From Acidobacteriota bacterium (GTDB lineage Bacteria > Acidobacteriota > Vicinamibacteria > Vicinamibacterales > UBA2999): a stretch of DNA of 64,000 nt. The DNA is taken from contig JAEUQR010000022.1 in the NCBI GenBank assembly GCA_016789705.1, forward strand, positions 1-64,000. Reading direction: 5' to 3'. Below, piece after piece: positions 16,421 to 26,181 of this stretch (positions are counted from its first letter, which is position 1; each line of letters opens with the position of its first letter). The notes under the pieces are model-generated. The model saw only the letters and a list, made by a program, of their open reading frames with translations, was not told the origin of the DNA and searched no databases. The position numbers and the translations under genes were made by a program.

Positions 16421-17061
16421 CGGCGGCCAGGCGCCAGGGCGTCTGCGGCGCGCAGCCGCTCGCCCGCCCGGATCGGCACCTTCAGGCGGTTCTCCGCCGG
16501 CGGATACGGGCAGTCGTACTCGGCGTTGTAGTAGCAGTACGGGTGATAGGCGGTGTTGAAGTCCACCACGTAGACACCGCTCGACTGCGGGTCGATGTCC
16601 ATGTAGCGGCCGGCCTGGTAGCTCTCGGTGCCGCTCGTGAGGTCGCTGAACGGCACGAAGAGCCGCGACACCTCCTGGCCCACCTCGGCAAAGGCCGTGA
16701 GCTTGAGCGTCTGGCCGCGCAGCGTGAACTCGAGGATGCCCACGCGCTCCATGTCGCGCGACTTGCCGGTGGAGGTCGGCATCACGAGCCGAGTGCGCTC
16801 GTCGAGCAGCTTCAGCGTGGCCGGAGAGGCGTAGTCGGGGTCGATGTCGAAGTAGCTGATGGGCAGGAACTTCGCCTGCTCCTCGGGCTTCACCGGCGAT
16901 TCCTTGCCGCCGCCGCGGAAGAACTCATCCTTCCGCGCGCGTTCCTCGGCCACCTTGCGGACGTAGGCGGCCGTGGGCGGCTCCTGCCTACAGCCGGCGG
17001 CCAGCCCGAGCGCAACCGCGAGGGCGACGGCGCGCCAGTTCCCGATGCGTGACACGTCCAT
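16417..17061 (-). CDS. DUF1684 lipoprotein
   Basis: 214 residues with a lipoprotein signal (hydrophobic core, LAAGC, lipidated Cys24). The conserved DUF1684 core is recognisable: YHPYCYYNAEYDCPYPPAENRL followed by I-x-AGE. The function of the family is unknown. It leads the transcript with the HAD and SirB1-like genes. Confidence 0.85.
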   Translation of the reverse strand: MDVSRIGNWRAVALAVALGLAAGCRQEPPTAAYVRKVAEERARKDEFFRGGGKESPVKPEEQAKFLPISYFDIDPDYASPATLKLLDERTRLVMPTSTGKSRDMERVGILEFTLRGQTLKLTAFAEVGQEVSRLFVPFSDLTSGTESYQAGRYMDIDPQSSGVYVVDFNTAYHPYCYYNAEYDCPYPPAENRLKVPIRAGERLRAADALAPGRR

Positions 17062-17125
17062 CAGTGTGCCACAGCCCGGGCGGCGGCCGGTGGCGCGGCC
17101 GCCGAGCCTCGCGGCAGGCGCGGCG

Positions 17126-17160
17126 CGTCACGTCACGTCACGTCACGTCACGTCACGTCA
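17126..17160. repeat. Seven tandem copies of CGTCA
   Basis: A perfect 5-base repeat, seven units, lies between DUF1684 and the acyl-CoA dehydrogenase gene. On the minus strand the first TGACG unit supplies the dehydrogenase stop codon (17158-17160). Copy-number changes would therefore alter only the 3' flank, not the protein. Confidence 0.95.
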
Positions 17161-18921
17161 CGCAAACGGATAGGCGCCGCGGCTGACAGCGGCTGCGGCC
17201 AGCAGGCGGCGCCGGGCCACCAGATTCGCCGGTGTGAGCTTGAGCAGGCGGCGCAGCGCCGCCAGGTGCGTGCGCAGCATGTCGCCCTCGCCGAGGGCGG
17301 CGAGGGCCGCGCGGGCGGCCAGTTCGATGCGGCCGGCCGCGTCGTGGGTGACGACGACGGCGGCGGCCGCGTGCAGGGCGGCATCCGGCCTGCCCGTGGC
17401 CGCCAGGGCCCGCAGTACGGCGCTCTCGGCGGCGTAGGCGTCGATGACGATGTCGGCGAGCGACGACAGCACTTCCTGCTCCTCCTGCAGGGCGTCGCCG
17501 AAGCGCTGCATGGCCGCGCCTGAGACGAAGAGGGCGACCTTCTTGAACGCCGCCACGCCGCGTCGTTCGTCGGCGAGCGGCGTGTCGTCGGCCTCGGGCA
17601 GGGCGGCTGGCGCCATCAGCTCGTCCTGAATGCCCCTGGCGGCCGCCATCAGCGGCAGGTCGCCCTTCACGGCCTTCCGGATGAGCATGCCGGGGATGAG
17701 CAGGCGGTTGATCTCGTTCGTGCCCTCGAAGATGCGGTTCACGCGCGCATCGCGGTAGCGGCGCTCGATCGGGTAGTCGGCCACGAAGCCGTTGCCGCCG
17801 AAGATCTGCAGGGCCTCGTCGATGGCGAAGTCGACCACTTCGCTGCCGCAGACCTTGGCGATCGACGCCTCGACCGCGTACTCCTCGAGTGCGGCGAGCA
17901 CCGCGGCCGTCGTGCCGCCGCCGGCCGCGATCGCCTGGTCGAGCAGCCCCGCCGTGCGGTACATCAGGCTTTCGAGCGCGTACTCGCGCGCCGTCATCTC
18001 GCCCAGCTTGTGGCGGATGGCGCCGAAGCTGGCGATCGGCACGCCGAACTGCTGCCGCGACGCCGCATACTTCGCGGCGTCGGCAATCGTCGCGCGGGCG
18101 CCGCCCGAGGTCATCGCGCCCAGCTTGAAGCGGCCGAAGTTCAGCACGTTGAAGGCCACTTTGTGGCCCCTGCCGATCTCACCGAGCACCGCGTCGGCCG
18201 GCACGGCCACGTCCTGCAGGACGACAGGTGTCGTCGACGACCCGTGCAGCCCGAGCTTGTGCTCTTCCTTGCCGGACGACACGCCCGGCCACGCCCGCTC
18301 GACGATGAACGCGGTGAAGTGCTGTCCGTCGACCTTCGCGAAGACGATGTAGACATCGGCGAAGCCGCCGTTCGTGATCCACATCTTCTCGCCGGTGAGC
18401 AGGAAGCTGCCGTCGGGCTGCCGCATCGCCTTCGCGCGCGCGCCGAGCGCGTCGGAGCCCGCGCCCGTCTCGCTCAGGCAGTAGGCGCCGGCGACCCGTC
18501 CGCTCACGAGTCCCGGCAGGTACTTCGCCTTCTGCGCCTCGGTGCCGAAGAGCACGAGCGGCAGGATGGTGAGGTTCGCCTGAGCGCCGAAGGTGGCTGC
18601 GAACGAGGCGTTCACGCCCAGCTGTTCGCTCACGACCAGGGTGGCGACCTTGTCGAGGTCGACGCCTCCCCAGGCTTCGGGGACGTTCGTGCCGAGCAGC
18701 CCCAGCTCGCCGCATTTCGCGAGCAGGTCACGATTGAGCGCCCAGTCCTTCAGTTCAAGACGCTCGAGGTGCGGCAGCACCTCGCCGGTCATGAAGTCGG
18801 CGGTGGTCTGTTCGATGAGCCGATGTTCCCCGGTGATCCGCTCGCGCGTCATCACCGCCGCCGGGTCGCTCGTGGCCACGAGCCACTCGCCGCCGCGCGT
18901 GATGTGTGAGGCCTGGCCCAT
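17158..18921 (-). CDS. fadE: Acyl-CoA dehydrogenase (VLCAD-like, long C-terminal extension)
   Basis: 587 residues. It catalyses the first, FAD-dependent step of beta-oxidation. FAD/substrate motifs are clear: AYCLSETGAGSDALG, WITNGGFAD, and FGGNGFVADYPIERRYRDARV followed by IFEGTNEIN, which holds the catalytic Glu. About 180 residues follow the canonical domain, as in very-long-chain enzymes. GGAGG precedes the ATG. It is the last gene of the beta-oxidation operon, 15 bases after the thiolase stop. Confidence 0.95.
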   Translation of the reverse strand: MGQASHITRGGEWLVATSDPAAVMTRERITGEHRLIEQTTADFMTGEVLPHLERLELKDWALNRDLLAKCGELGLLGTNVPEAWGGVDLDKVATLVVSEQLGVNASFAATFGAQANLTILPLVLFGTEAQKAKYLPGLVSGRVAGAYCLSETGAGSDALGARAKAMRQPDGSFLLTGEKMWITNGGFADVYIVFAKVDGQHFTAFIVERAWPGVSSGKEEHKLGLHGSSTTPVVLQDVAVPADAVLGEIGRGHKVAFNVLNFGRFKLGAMTSGGARATIADAAKYAASRQQFGVPIASFGAIRHKLGEMTAREYALESLMYRTAGLLDQAIAAGGGTTAAVLAALEEYAVEASIAKVCGSEVVDFAIDEALQIFGGNGFVADYPIERRYRDARVNRIFEGTNEINRLLIPGMLIRKAVKGDLPLMAAARGIQDELMAPAALPEADDTPLADERRGVAAFKKVALFVSGAAMQRFGDALQEEQEVLSSLADIVIDAYAAESAVLRALAATGRPDAALHAAAAVVVTHDAAGRIELAARAALAALGEGDMLRTHLAALRRLLKLTPANLVARRRLLAAAAVSRGAYPFA

Positions 18922-18936
18922 GACGTCCTCCGCGGG

Positions 18937-20118
<1,182 letters not shown>

Positions 20119-20119
20119 G

Positions 20120-20752
20120 TCAGCCCTTCCAGTCGGCCAGCAGCCCTTCGACGGCATCAGCCACGAGCGTCGTGCGTGCCTCGAAGAGATGGTTGGCGTC
20201 TTCAATCATGACCAGTTCCTTCGGTTCGGCGAGCGTGCCGTAGAACCGGCGCACGTCCTTCGCGGCGATGAGTTCGTCCTCTTCGCCGTGCACGATGAAC
20301 ACGGGCTTGCCGGCGCCGGCGAGCTCCGCGTAGTCGTAGCGATCGACGGCGGGCGCCACGAGCAGCACGAGCGAGATCCGCGGGTCGGTGGCGCCGATCG
20401 AGGCGGCAATCCACGAGCCGAACGACATGCCGGCGGCCCAGATCGGCAGGCCGGGGAACCGTGCGGCGGCATAGGTGATGGCGGCGCGAAAGTCGTCTTT
20501 CTCGCCGGGGCCGGCATCGAACGTGCCGGCGCTCGCGCCGACGCCCCGGAAGTTGAAGCGCAGCGCTGCCACGCCCACGCGCGTCAGGCCCTTGGCTGTC
20601 TGGTACAGGGCCTTCGTATGCATGGTGCCGCCGTGCAGCGGATGCGGGTGGCCGCAGACGGCAACCGCGCGCACCTCGCCCGCGGGCAGATCGAGGCGGG
20701 CCTCGAGGGGGCCCGACGGGCCGGCGATCTCTCTAAGAAACTCGGTGGGCAC
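20120..20752 (-). CDS. Alpha/beta hydrolase (COG2945-like)
   Basis: 210 residues. The nucleophile elbow GMSFGSW places Ser110; the acid is in HGEEDELI and the His in [23 protein letters not shown] near residues 33-47 is characteristic of the small COG2945 hydrolases. Substrate unknown; within a fatty-acid operon an acyl-thioester or ester is reasonable, but this is inference. Its start overlaps the previous gene by 20 bases and its stop lies 1 base from the thiolase start. Confidence 0.85.
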   Translation of the reverse strand: MPTEFLREIAGPSGPLEARLDLPAGEVRAVAVCGHPHPLHGGTMHTKALYQTAKGLTRVGVAALRFNFRGVGASAGTFDAGPGEKDDFRAAITYAAARFPGLPIWAAGMSFGSWIAASIGATDPRISLVLLVAPAVDRYDYAELAGAGKPVFIVHGEEDELIAAKDVRRFYGTLAEPKELVMIEDANHLFEARTTLVADAVEGLLADWKG

Positions 20753-21551
20753 GCACTGTCTCCGATGGGTAAGGCAGACCCGCGATGAGGCCGGACACGG
20801 CCGCGGCGAAGTCGCGGGCCTTCGTGACGCAGCCGTTGTGGCCCGTGTGGGCCAGGGTGACGACGCGCGCGCCGGGCAGCCACGCGCGGTATTCGAGGGT
20901 GTCGGCCGGTGGCACGACCCGCTCGAGTTCGGGCTCGCCCGTCACGATGAGCGAGGGGACATCGATCCGGTGGTCGAGCGAGAAGTGCGCCGTCTCGAGC
21001 CAGCGCAGGCGGCGCACCATACGCATCGACGAGGCCGGGGCGGCGGCGATCCGGCGGCCGTGATCGAACACGAAGTGCCAGCGGTCGCGGCTCGAGGGGA
21101 GCGCGGCCTTCAGCTCCGGGTAGGCGCGAAGCGGCGCGCCGAGCCAGAACACCGGCGCCATCAGGCGCGGCGCCTTGAGATACCGCAGCGCGCGTTCCGG
21201 CAGCCGCCACGACGGCGGCGGCGACGACGCGATGACGAGCGATGAGACGCGGCCCGGATGCCGGGCCGCGAACTCCGCGGCGATGAGGCCGCCGTACGAC
21301 ACGCCGACGAGCACGGGAGGCGTGGCGCAGGTGACGCCGATGACCGCTTCGAGCTGCGTGAGGTAGTTCTCGAAGCCGGCGGATTCCGTCCACGCAAAGC
21401 CGCTCGTCGGTTCGTCGGCGAGCGAGAACGTCACGACGCGGCCGAGGCCGGCGAGGGCGTCCACGGTGGGCAGGCCCCACTCGTAGCGTCCCTGGATGCC
21501 GGGCACGACCACGATGGGCCGTCCGTCGCCGCGTTCGATGATGCGAGGCAC
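20733..21551 (-). CDS. Alpha/beta hydrolase
   Basis: 272 residues from the GTG at 21549-21551. An oxyanion segment (VVVPGIQGRYEWG) is followed by nucleophile elbow GVSYGG with Ser85. The acid is probably in VTGEPELE and the His in LAHTGHNG. Four bases after the FadB/FadN-type stop, so co-transcribed. Two different hydrolases in one beta-oxidation operon is unusual; one may be a thioesterase or lipase supplying substrates. Confidence 0.82.
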   Translation of the reverse strand: MPRIIERGDGRPIVVVPGIQGRYEWGLPTVDALAGLGRVVTFSLADEPTSGFAWTESAGFENYLTQLEAVIGVTCATPPVLVGVSYGGLIAAEFAARHPGRVSSLVIASSPPPSWRLPERALRYLKAPRLMAPVFWLGAPLRAYPELKAALPSSRDRWHFVFDHGRRIAAAPASSMRMVRRLRWLETAHFSLDHRIDVPSLIVTGEPELERVVPPADTLEYRAWLPGARVVTLAHTGHNGCVTKARDFAAAVSGLIAGLPYPSETVRAHRVS

Positions 21552-21555
21552 GGCG

Positions 21556-23850
21556 TCAGTTCCTGAGGGGCTTGCCCGTCGTGAGGGTGTGCTGGATGCG
21601 GGCCAGCGTCTTCGGCTCACCGAGCAGCCGCAGGAAGGCTTCGCGTTCGAGATCCAGCAGGTATTGTTCGCTCACCGTCGTGGCGTGCGGCAGGTTGCCG
21701 CCGGCGAAGATGTGCGCCAGCGCGCGGCCGACGACCACGTCGTGATCGGTGGCGCGGCCGGCTCGCCACGCCAGATGCACGCCGAGCTTGAGGGCGGCGG
21801 CGAGCGACTCGCCGCCCACGGGAATCGCCGCGCGCGGCAGCGGCGCCCTGTAGCCTTCGGCCACGCGTGCCAGTGCCCGGGCCCTGGCGTCGGCGATGAG
21901 CCGCTCGCGATTCATCGAGAAGGTGTCGAGCACCGAGAGATAGCCGAGGCGCGCCGCGTCCGGACCGCTCGCCGACACCTTCGCCAGCGCCACGGTCTCG
22001 AAGGCCTGCTGCACCGCGGGCAGCGGATCGGCGGTGGGTGAGGGCAGGCGCGACATGGCGCGCGCCAGCATCTCCTTGGTGCCGCCGCCAGCCGGGATCA
22101 GGCCCACGCCCACTTCGACGAGGCCCATGAACGTGTCACCCGCCGCATGGACCCGATCGGCGTGCAGCGCCATTTCGCAGCCGCCGCCGAGGGCCAGACC
22201 GGCCGGCGCGACCACGACCGGCACCGGGCTGAGACGCAGCGCCATCGTGGCGCGCTGGAAGGCGCGCACCATCAGGTCCAGCTCGTCCCAGTTGCCCTCC
22301 TGCGCCTCGAGCAGCACCAGCATCAGGTTGGCGCCGGCCGAGAAGTTCGGGGCCTCGTTGCCGACGACGAGCGCGCGATGGTTCGCCGAGGCTTCAGTGA
22401 TCCCCGCATGGATCATCGCCAGCGTATCGCCGCCGATGGCGTTCATCTTCGAGTGGAACTGCACGGCGAGCACGCCGTCGCCGAGGTCGACCAGGCTGGC
22501 GCCGGCGTTCTTCTTCACGACCTGCGAACGCCGCGCCGCTTCGGTCAGGATGAGCAGCCCCGGACGCGCCGGCATGGGCGCCTCGCGCAGGCGGTTCCGG
22601 CCGGCGGCGAGGGCCGCGGCGATGAGTGGCGGTACCTCGATGGCGCCTGCTGCCGACGCGGCATCGACGACCTCGCCGAGGCCGATGGCGTCGAGCGTCT
22701 CGAACGGACCGAGTTCCCAGCCGAACCCCCAGCGCATCACGCGGTCGACGTCGTCGATCGAGTGGGCGATGTCGCCGGCGACCCGCGCCGCATAGAGGAG
22801 GGTGGGCGCGAGTGTCTCGCGCAGGAACGCGCCGACCGTGTCGGTGCCGAGGAAGAGCGTGCGGATGCGGGCGCCGGTGTCGTCGATGGCCGCGGCGGCC
22901 GCGATCGACGGGAACGTCGGCTTCTGCTGCGGGCGGTAGTCGAGTGTGGCCGGATCGAGCGTGAAGACCGCCGATGCGCCACCCGCGTCGCGCCGCCTTT
23001 CGTAGAAGCCGCGGCCGGACTTTTCGCCGAAGGCGCCGCGTTCGAGCAGGCGCGTCACGAGCGCCGGTTGCCGGAACCACGCGCGGTCGGCCTCGCCGGG
23101 CAGCCGGTCCTCCAGATTCTTCATGACGTGCGCGAGGACGTCGAGGCCGGCGATGTCCATCGTGCGGAACGTGGCCGAGCCCGGCCGGCCGATAGCCGGG
23201 CCGGTCATCGCGTCCACGTCGTCGATCGTGTAGCGGCCGCTCTCGACCGCGCGGAGGATCGCCGCCACGCCGTGCAGACCCAGGTGATTGCCGATGAAGT
23301 TCGGCGTGTCCTTCGCGACCACGACGCCCTTGCCGAGCACCCTGTCGCCGAACGTAGCCATGCGATCGACCACGGCCGGATCGGTGTCGGAGGCGGGCAC
23401 GAGTTCGAGGAGCGGCAGATACCGCGGCGGGTTGAAGAAGTGCGTGCCGAGCCAGCGGCGGCGGCGCTCGAGCGGCCAGCCTTCGGCGATGGCGCCCACC
23501 GGAATACCCGACGTGTTCGTCGTGAGTACCGCATCCGGCCGGCACACCGCGGCCACCCGCTCGAGCAGCGCGCGCTTCACGTCGATCCGCTCGACCACCG
23601 CTTCGAGCACCCACTCGGCGTCGGCGATGAGCGCCAGGTCGTCGTCGAAGCCGCCCGTGCGGACGCGCGTCCACGTGTCGGGCGTGAACTGCGGGTCGGG
23701 CTTGAGCGTCCGCGCGCGCTCGAGGCCGGCGCGGGCCGCCTCGCGGGAGACATCCAGCAGCACCACCGGCACGCCGGCGTTGGCCAGGTGCAGGGCGATC
23801 TGCGCGCCCATGGTGCCGGCACCGAGCACGGCCGCGTTCTTGAACGTCAT
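21556..23850 (-). CDS. 3-hydroxyacyl-CoA dehydrogenase / enoyl-CoA hydratase fusion (FadN-type order)
   Basis: 764 residues. The NAD-binding hydroxyacyl-CoA dehydrogenase domain is N-terminal (GAGTMGAQIA; catalytic His in LGTHFFNPPRYLPLLE). A second dehydrogenase C-domain follows (about 310-400), then a crotonase domain (about 430-700) with oxyanion segment GLALGGGCEMAL and the acidic VEVGVGLIPAGGG. This order is that of B. subtilis FadN, the reverse of E. coli FadB. It performs hydration and dehydrogenation in beta-oxidation. GGAGG precedes the ATG. The start overlaps the regulator's stop by 4 bases. Confidence 0.95.
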   Translation of the reverse strand: MTFKNAAVLGAGTMGAQIALHLANAGVPVVLLDVSREAARAGLERARTLKPDPQFTPDTWTRVRTGGFDDDLALIADAEWVLEAVVERIDVKRALLERVAAVCRPDAVLTTNTSGIPVGAIAEGWPLERRRRWLGTHFFNPPRYLPLLELVPASDTDPAVVDRMATFGDRVLGKGVVVAKDTPNFIGNHLGLHGVAAILRAVESGRYTIDDVDAMTGPAIGRPGSATFRTMDIAGLDVLAHVMKNLEDRLPGEADRAWFRQPALVTRLLERGAFGEKSGRGFYERRRDAGGASAVFTLDPATLDYRPQQKPTFPSIAAAAAIDDTGARIRTLFLGTDTVGAFLRETLAPTLLYAARVAGDIAHSIDDVDRVMRWGFGWELGPFETLDAIGLGEVVDAASAAGAIEVPPLIAAALAAGRNRLREAPMPARPGLLILTEAARRSQVVKKNAGASLVDLGDGVLAVQFHSKMNAIGGDTLAMIHAGITEASANHRALVVGNEAPNFSAGANLMLVLLEAQEGNWDELDLMVRAFQRATMALRLSPVPVVVAPAGLALGGGCEMALHADRVHAAGDTFMGLVEVGVGLIPAGGGTKEMLARAMSRLPSPTADPLPAVQQAFETVALAKVSASGPDAARLGYLSVLDTFSMNRERLIADARARALARVAEGYRAPLPRAAIPVGGESLAAALKLGVHLAWRAGRATDHDVVVGRALAHIFAGGNLPHATTVSEQYLLDLEREAFLRLLGEPKTLARIQHTLTTGKPLRN

Positions 23851-24503
23851 GCCACGCCTCCGACCGGGCGCGTCCTGTCGCCCACGCCGTGCAGGAACAG
23901 ATCGATGACCGTGTCGGCGTCGTTCTCGAGCGGATACCGCCGCCGGCTCAGCATCCAGTTGGTAGCCATTTCATCCAGCGCGCCGAAAAGGATCTTGGCC
24001 GCCGCCGTGGCGCTCACGTCGCGGCGGAAGAGGCCCTCAGCCTGACCGGCCTCGACCGCCTCGCGGATGAGGCCGAGATATTCGCGGAGGTAACTCGACG
24101 AGAAACGCTCCATGAACTTCGTGGACTGCCGCAACTCCACCTGGAACACCACCGCCAGGTCGCGATCGCGGCCGAGGCGTTCGAGGTGCAGCCGGGCGAT
24201 CCGGCTCAGCCGGTCGCGTGGGTCGGTCGCTCCGGCGAGCGCGGCGCGGCCTTCGGCGATGGCGTCCTTCATCGTGCGCTCGAAGAGCGAGACGAGCAGA
24301 TCGTCCTTGCTGCGGAAATACAGGTACACCGTGCCGGCGGCGACGCCCGCTGCGCGGGCCACGTCGGCCACCTGCGCGTTGAAGAAGCCGCGCTGCGCGA
24401 ACACCTGCGTCGCGGCGCGCATGATGGCGTCGCGTTTGTCGGCGACCGGCGGCCGCGGGTCGGCTGTCCTGCGGGACGAGGCGGCGGGGAGGGCGCGCTT
24501 CAT
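23847..24503 (-). CDS. TetR-family regulator of beta-oxidation (FadR-like)
   Basis: 218 residues from the ATG at 24501-24503; an ATG at 24521 in the same frame would add six. The N-terminal helix-turn-helix is clear: RDAIMRAATQVFAQRGF then VADVARAAGVAAGTVYLYFRSKDDL. First gene of the beta-oxidation operon. A 20-base palindrome of the FadR type lies directly upstream, so autorepression relieved by acyl-CoA is likely. Confidence 0.88.
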   Translation of the reverse strand: MKRALPAASSRRTADPRPPVADKRDAIMRAATQVFAQRGFFNAQVADVARAAGVAAGTVYLYFRSKDDLLVSLFERTMKDAIAEGRAALAGATDPRDRLSRIARLHLERLGRDRDLAVVFQVELRQSTKFMERFSSSYLREYLGLIREAVEAGQAEGLFRRDVSATAAAKILFGALDEMATNWMLSRRRYPLENDADTVIDLFLHGVGDRTRPVGGVA

Positions 24504-24523
24504 GAATGAATGTTCATTCATTC
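24504..24523. promoter_or_regulatory. FadR-type operator palindrome
   Basis: GAATGAATGTTCATTCATTC: a perfect 9-base inverted repeat around TT. It resembles the TGAATGA...TCATTCA operator of the TetR-family FadR of Bacillus. It abuts the regulator ATG and overlaps the predicted -10 and start of its promoter. Confidence 0.8.
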
Positions 24524-24548
24524 TGGGCGTCGCTTTCCGGCAAGTCAA
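24520..24548 (-). promoter_or_regulatory. Promoter of the beta-oxidation operon
   Basis: On the minus strand TTGACT (24548-24543), 17 bases, then CAGAAT (24525-24520). Transcription would start within the palindrome, about 10 bases before the regulator ATG. Confidence 0.55.
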
Positions 24549-24559
24549 TCGTCCGGGCC

Positions 24560-24565
24560 TATAAT
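24560..24565 (+). promoter_or_regulatory. Leaderless -10 box of the binding-protein gene
   Basis: A perfect TATAAT ending 8 bases before the ATG at 24574; transcription would begin at the start codon. Divergent from the fad operon promoter, with the two core promoters within about 45 bases. Confidence 0.7.
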
Positions 24566-24573
24566 CGCCGCCG

Positions 24574-26175
24574 ATGTCCCCTCGTTCCGATCGCGTGCGC
24601 CACCGGGCGGCCCTGCCGGTCCGGCTCATCCTTGGCTCTGTCGTGCTCGCGCTCGCGGCCGCCTGCGGCAGCGCCCCTGACGCGCCCGCCACCGCGCCGC
24701 CGCTGCGCGACCGGCTCGTGTTCGCCGCCGCCGCCGACGCCACCACGCTCGACCCGCACAACACCACCGACACCGAGTCCGACCAGGTGATCATGATGGT
24801 GTACGAGCCGCTGCTCGCTTTCGACGACACGATGAAGATCGTGCCGAAGCTGGCCGAGCGCTACAACGTCGAGGCCGACGGCGTCACCTGGACCTTCCAT
24901 CTGCGGCCCGGTGTGCGGTTCCACGACGGCACGCCGCTCGATGCCGAGGCGGTGAAGGCGAACTTCACGCGGGTGCTCGACCCGGTAGCCAATCACAAGC
25001 GGCTGTCGCTCTTCTCGATGATCGACCGCGTGGACGTCGTCGATCCGCTGACCGTGCGCATCGTCACGAAGTACCCGTTCGGCGCCTTCGAGCCCACGAT
25101 CGCTCACGTCTCGGCCGCCATTGTCAGCCCGGCGGTGGCCGCGGCGCACGGCAAGGCGTTCGGCAGCGCCGCCGAGGCCGTGGGCGGCACCGGTCCCTAC
25201 CGCGTGGCGAGCTGGAAGAAGGATCAGGAGATCGTGCTCGAGCGCTTCGACGGCTACTGGGGCACGAAGGGGGCCACGAAGCAGATCGTCTACCGGCCCA
25301 TCCCCGAAGCCGCCGCGCGCGTGCTCGCGCTCGAAAGTGGCGATGTCGATGTCATCAGCCGTATCCCGGCCACCGACATCCCGCGGCTCGAAGCGCACGA
25401 GGGCATCGCCGTGCACAAGCTCCCGGGCGTCGGTGCGCAGCAGTTCCGCTTCAATGTGGCGAAGAAACCGTTCACGGACCCGCGCGTGCGCCAGGCCATC
25501 TCCTACGCCATCGACCGGCCGTCGATCGTGAAGAACCTCGTGGCGAGCTTCGCCCGCCCCTCGACGAGCGCGCTCACGTCGATCATGCGCGGCTATACCA
25601 ACCTGGGCGAGATTCCGTACGACCCGGCCCACGCGAAGGCCCTGCTCGCGGCGGCCGGGTATCCCAACGGCTTTCGCACGAAGATCGCGACGACGCCGCG
25701 GTATCCCATGGGCGTGGAGCTCGCCGAGGCCGTGGCGGCCGATCTGAAGAAGGTGGGCATCGAGGCCACGATTGAGGTCTTCGACTGGGCCACGATGGTG
25801 CAGTTCTGGGCCGGGCTGCCGCCCGAGAAGAACCCGCAGGAGATCTTCATCATGGGCGCCGGCGCGTCCACGGCGGATGCCGACTGGGGGCTGCGGCCGA
25901 TCTTCCGCACCGCGCCCACCAACGAGAACAACTATGGGTACTACTCGAACCGGGAGTTCGACACCGTCATCGAAGCGGCGATGCGCGAAACCGATCCGGC
26001 AAAACGCCAGGCGCTCTACACGCGCGCGCAGCAGATCGTGTACCTCGAAGACCCAGGCGCCGTGTGGCTGTTCGACACGCTCTACAGCGTGGCGGCGCGC
26101 AAGGCCGTGCGCGATCTGCGGCCGCAGGCGCTCGGCGTCGTCACCTTCGAGCGTGCCGCCGTCAGCGGGTCCTGA
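24574..26175 (+). CDS. ABC transporter substrate-binding lipoprotein (peptide/nickel family, SBP_bac_5)
   Basis: 533 residues with a lipoprotein signal (ALAAAC, Cys31). Family markers: LDPHNTTD, LAERYNVEADGVTWTFHLRPGVRFHDGTPLDAEAVKANF, then VRQAISYAIDRPSI. It binds a peptide-like solute outside the inner membrane and hands it to the two permeases that follow (6 bases and 1-base overlap). Divergent from, and close to, the fatty-acid regulator, so shared control is possible. Confidence 0.93.
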   Translation: MSPRSDRVRHRAALPVRLILGSVVLALAAACGSAPDAPATAPPLRDRLVFAAAADATTLDPHNTTDTESDQVIMMVYEPLLAFDDTMKIVPKLAERYNVEADGVTWTFHLRPGVRFHDGTPLDAEAVKANFTRVLDPVANHKRLSLFSMIDRVDVVDPLTVRIVTKYPFGAFEPTIAHVSAAIVSPAVAAAHGKAFGSAAEAVGGTGPYRVASWKKDQEIVLERFDGYWGTKGATKQIVYRPIPEAAARVLALESGDVDVISRIPATDIPRLEAHEGIAVHKLPGVGAQQFRFNVAKKPFTDPRVRQAISYAIDRPSIVKNLVASFARPSTSALTSIMRGYTNLGEIPYDPAHAKALLAAAGYPNGFRTKIATTPRYPMGVELAEAVAADLKKVGIEATIEVFDWATMVQFWAGLPPEKNPQEIFIMGAGASTADADWGLRPIFRTAPTNENNYGYYSNREFDTVIEAAMRETDPAKRQALYTRAQQIVYLEDPGAVWLFDTLYSVAARKAVRDLRPQALGVVTFERAAVSGS

Positions 26176-26181
26176 CCGCTG

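Noticed and set aside
17126-17160. Origin iterons or CRISPR repeats
   Set aside because: The unit is only 5 bases, with no spacers and no replication or Cas genes.
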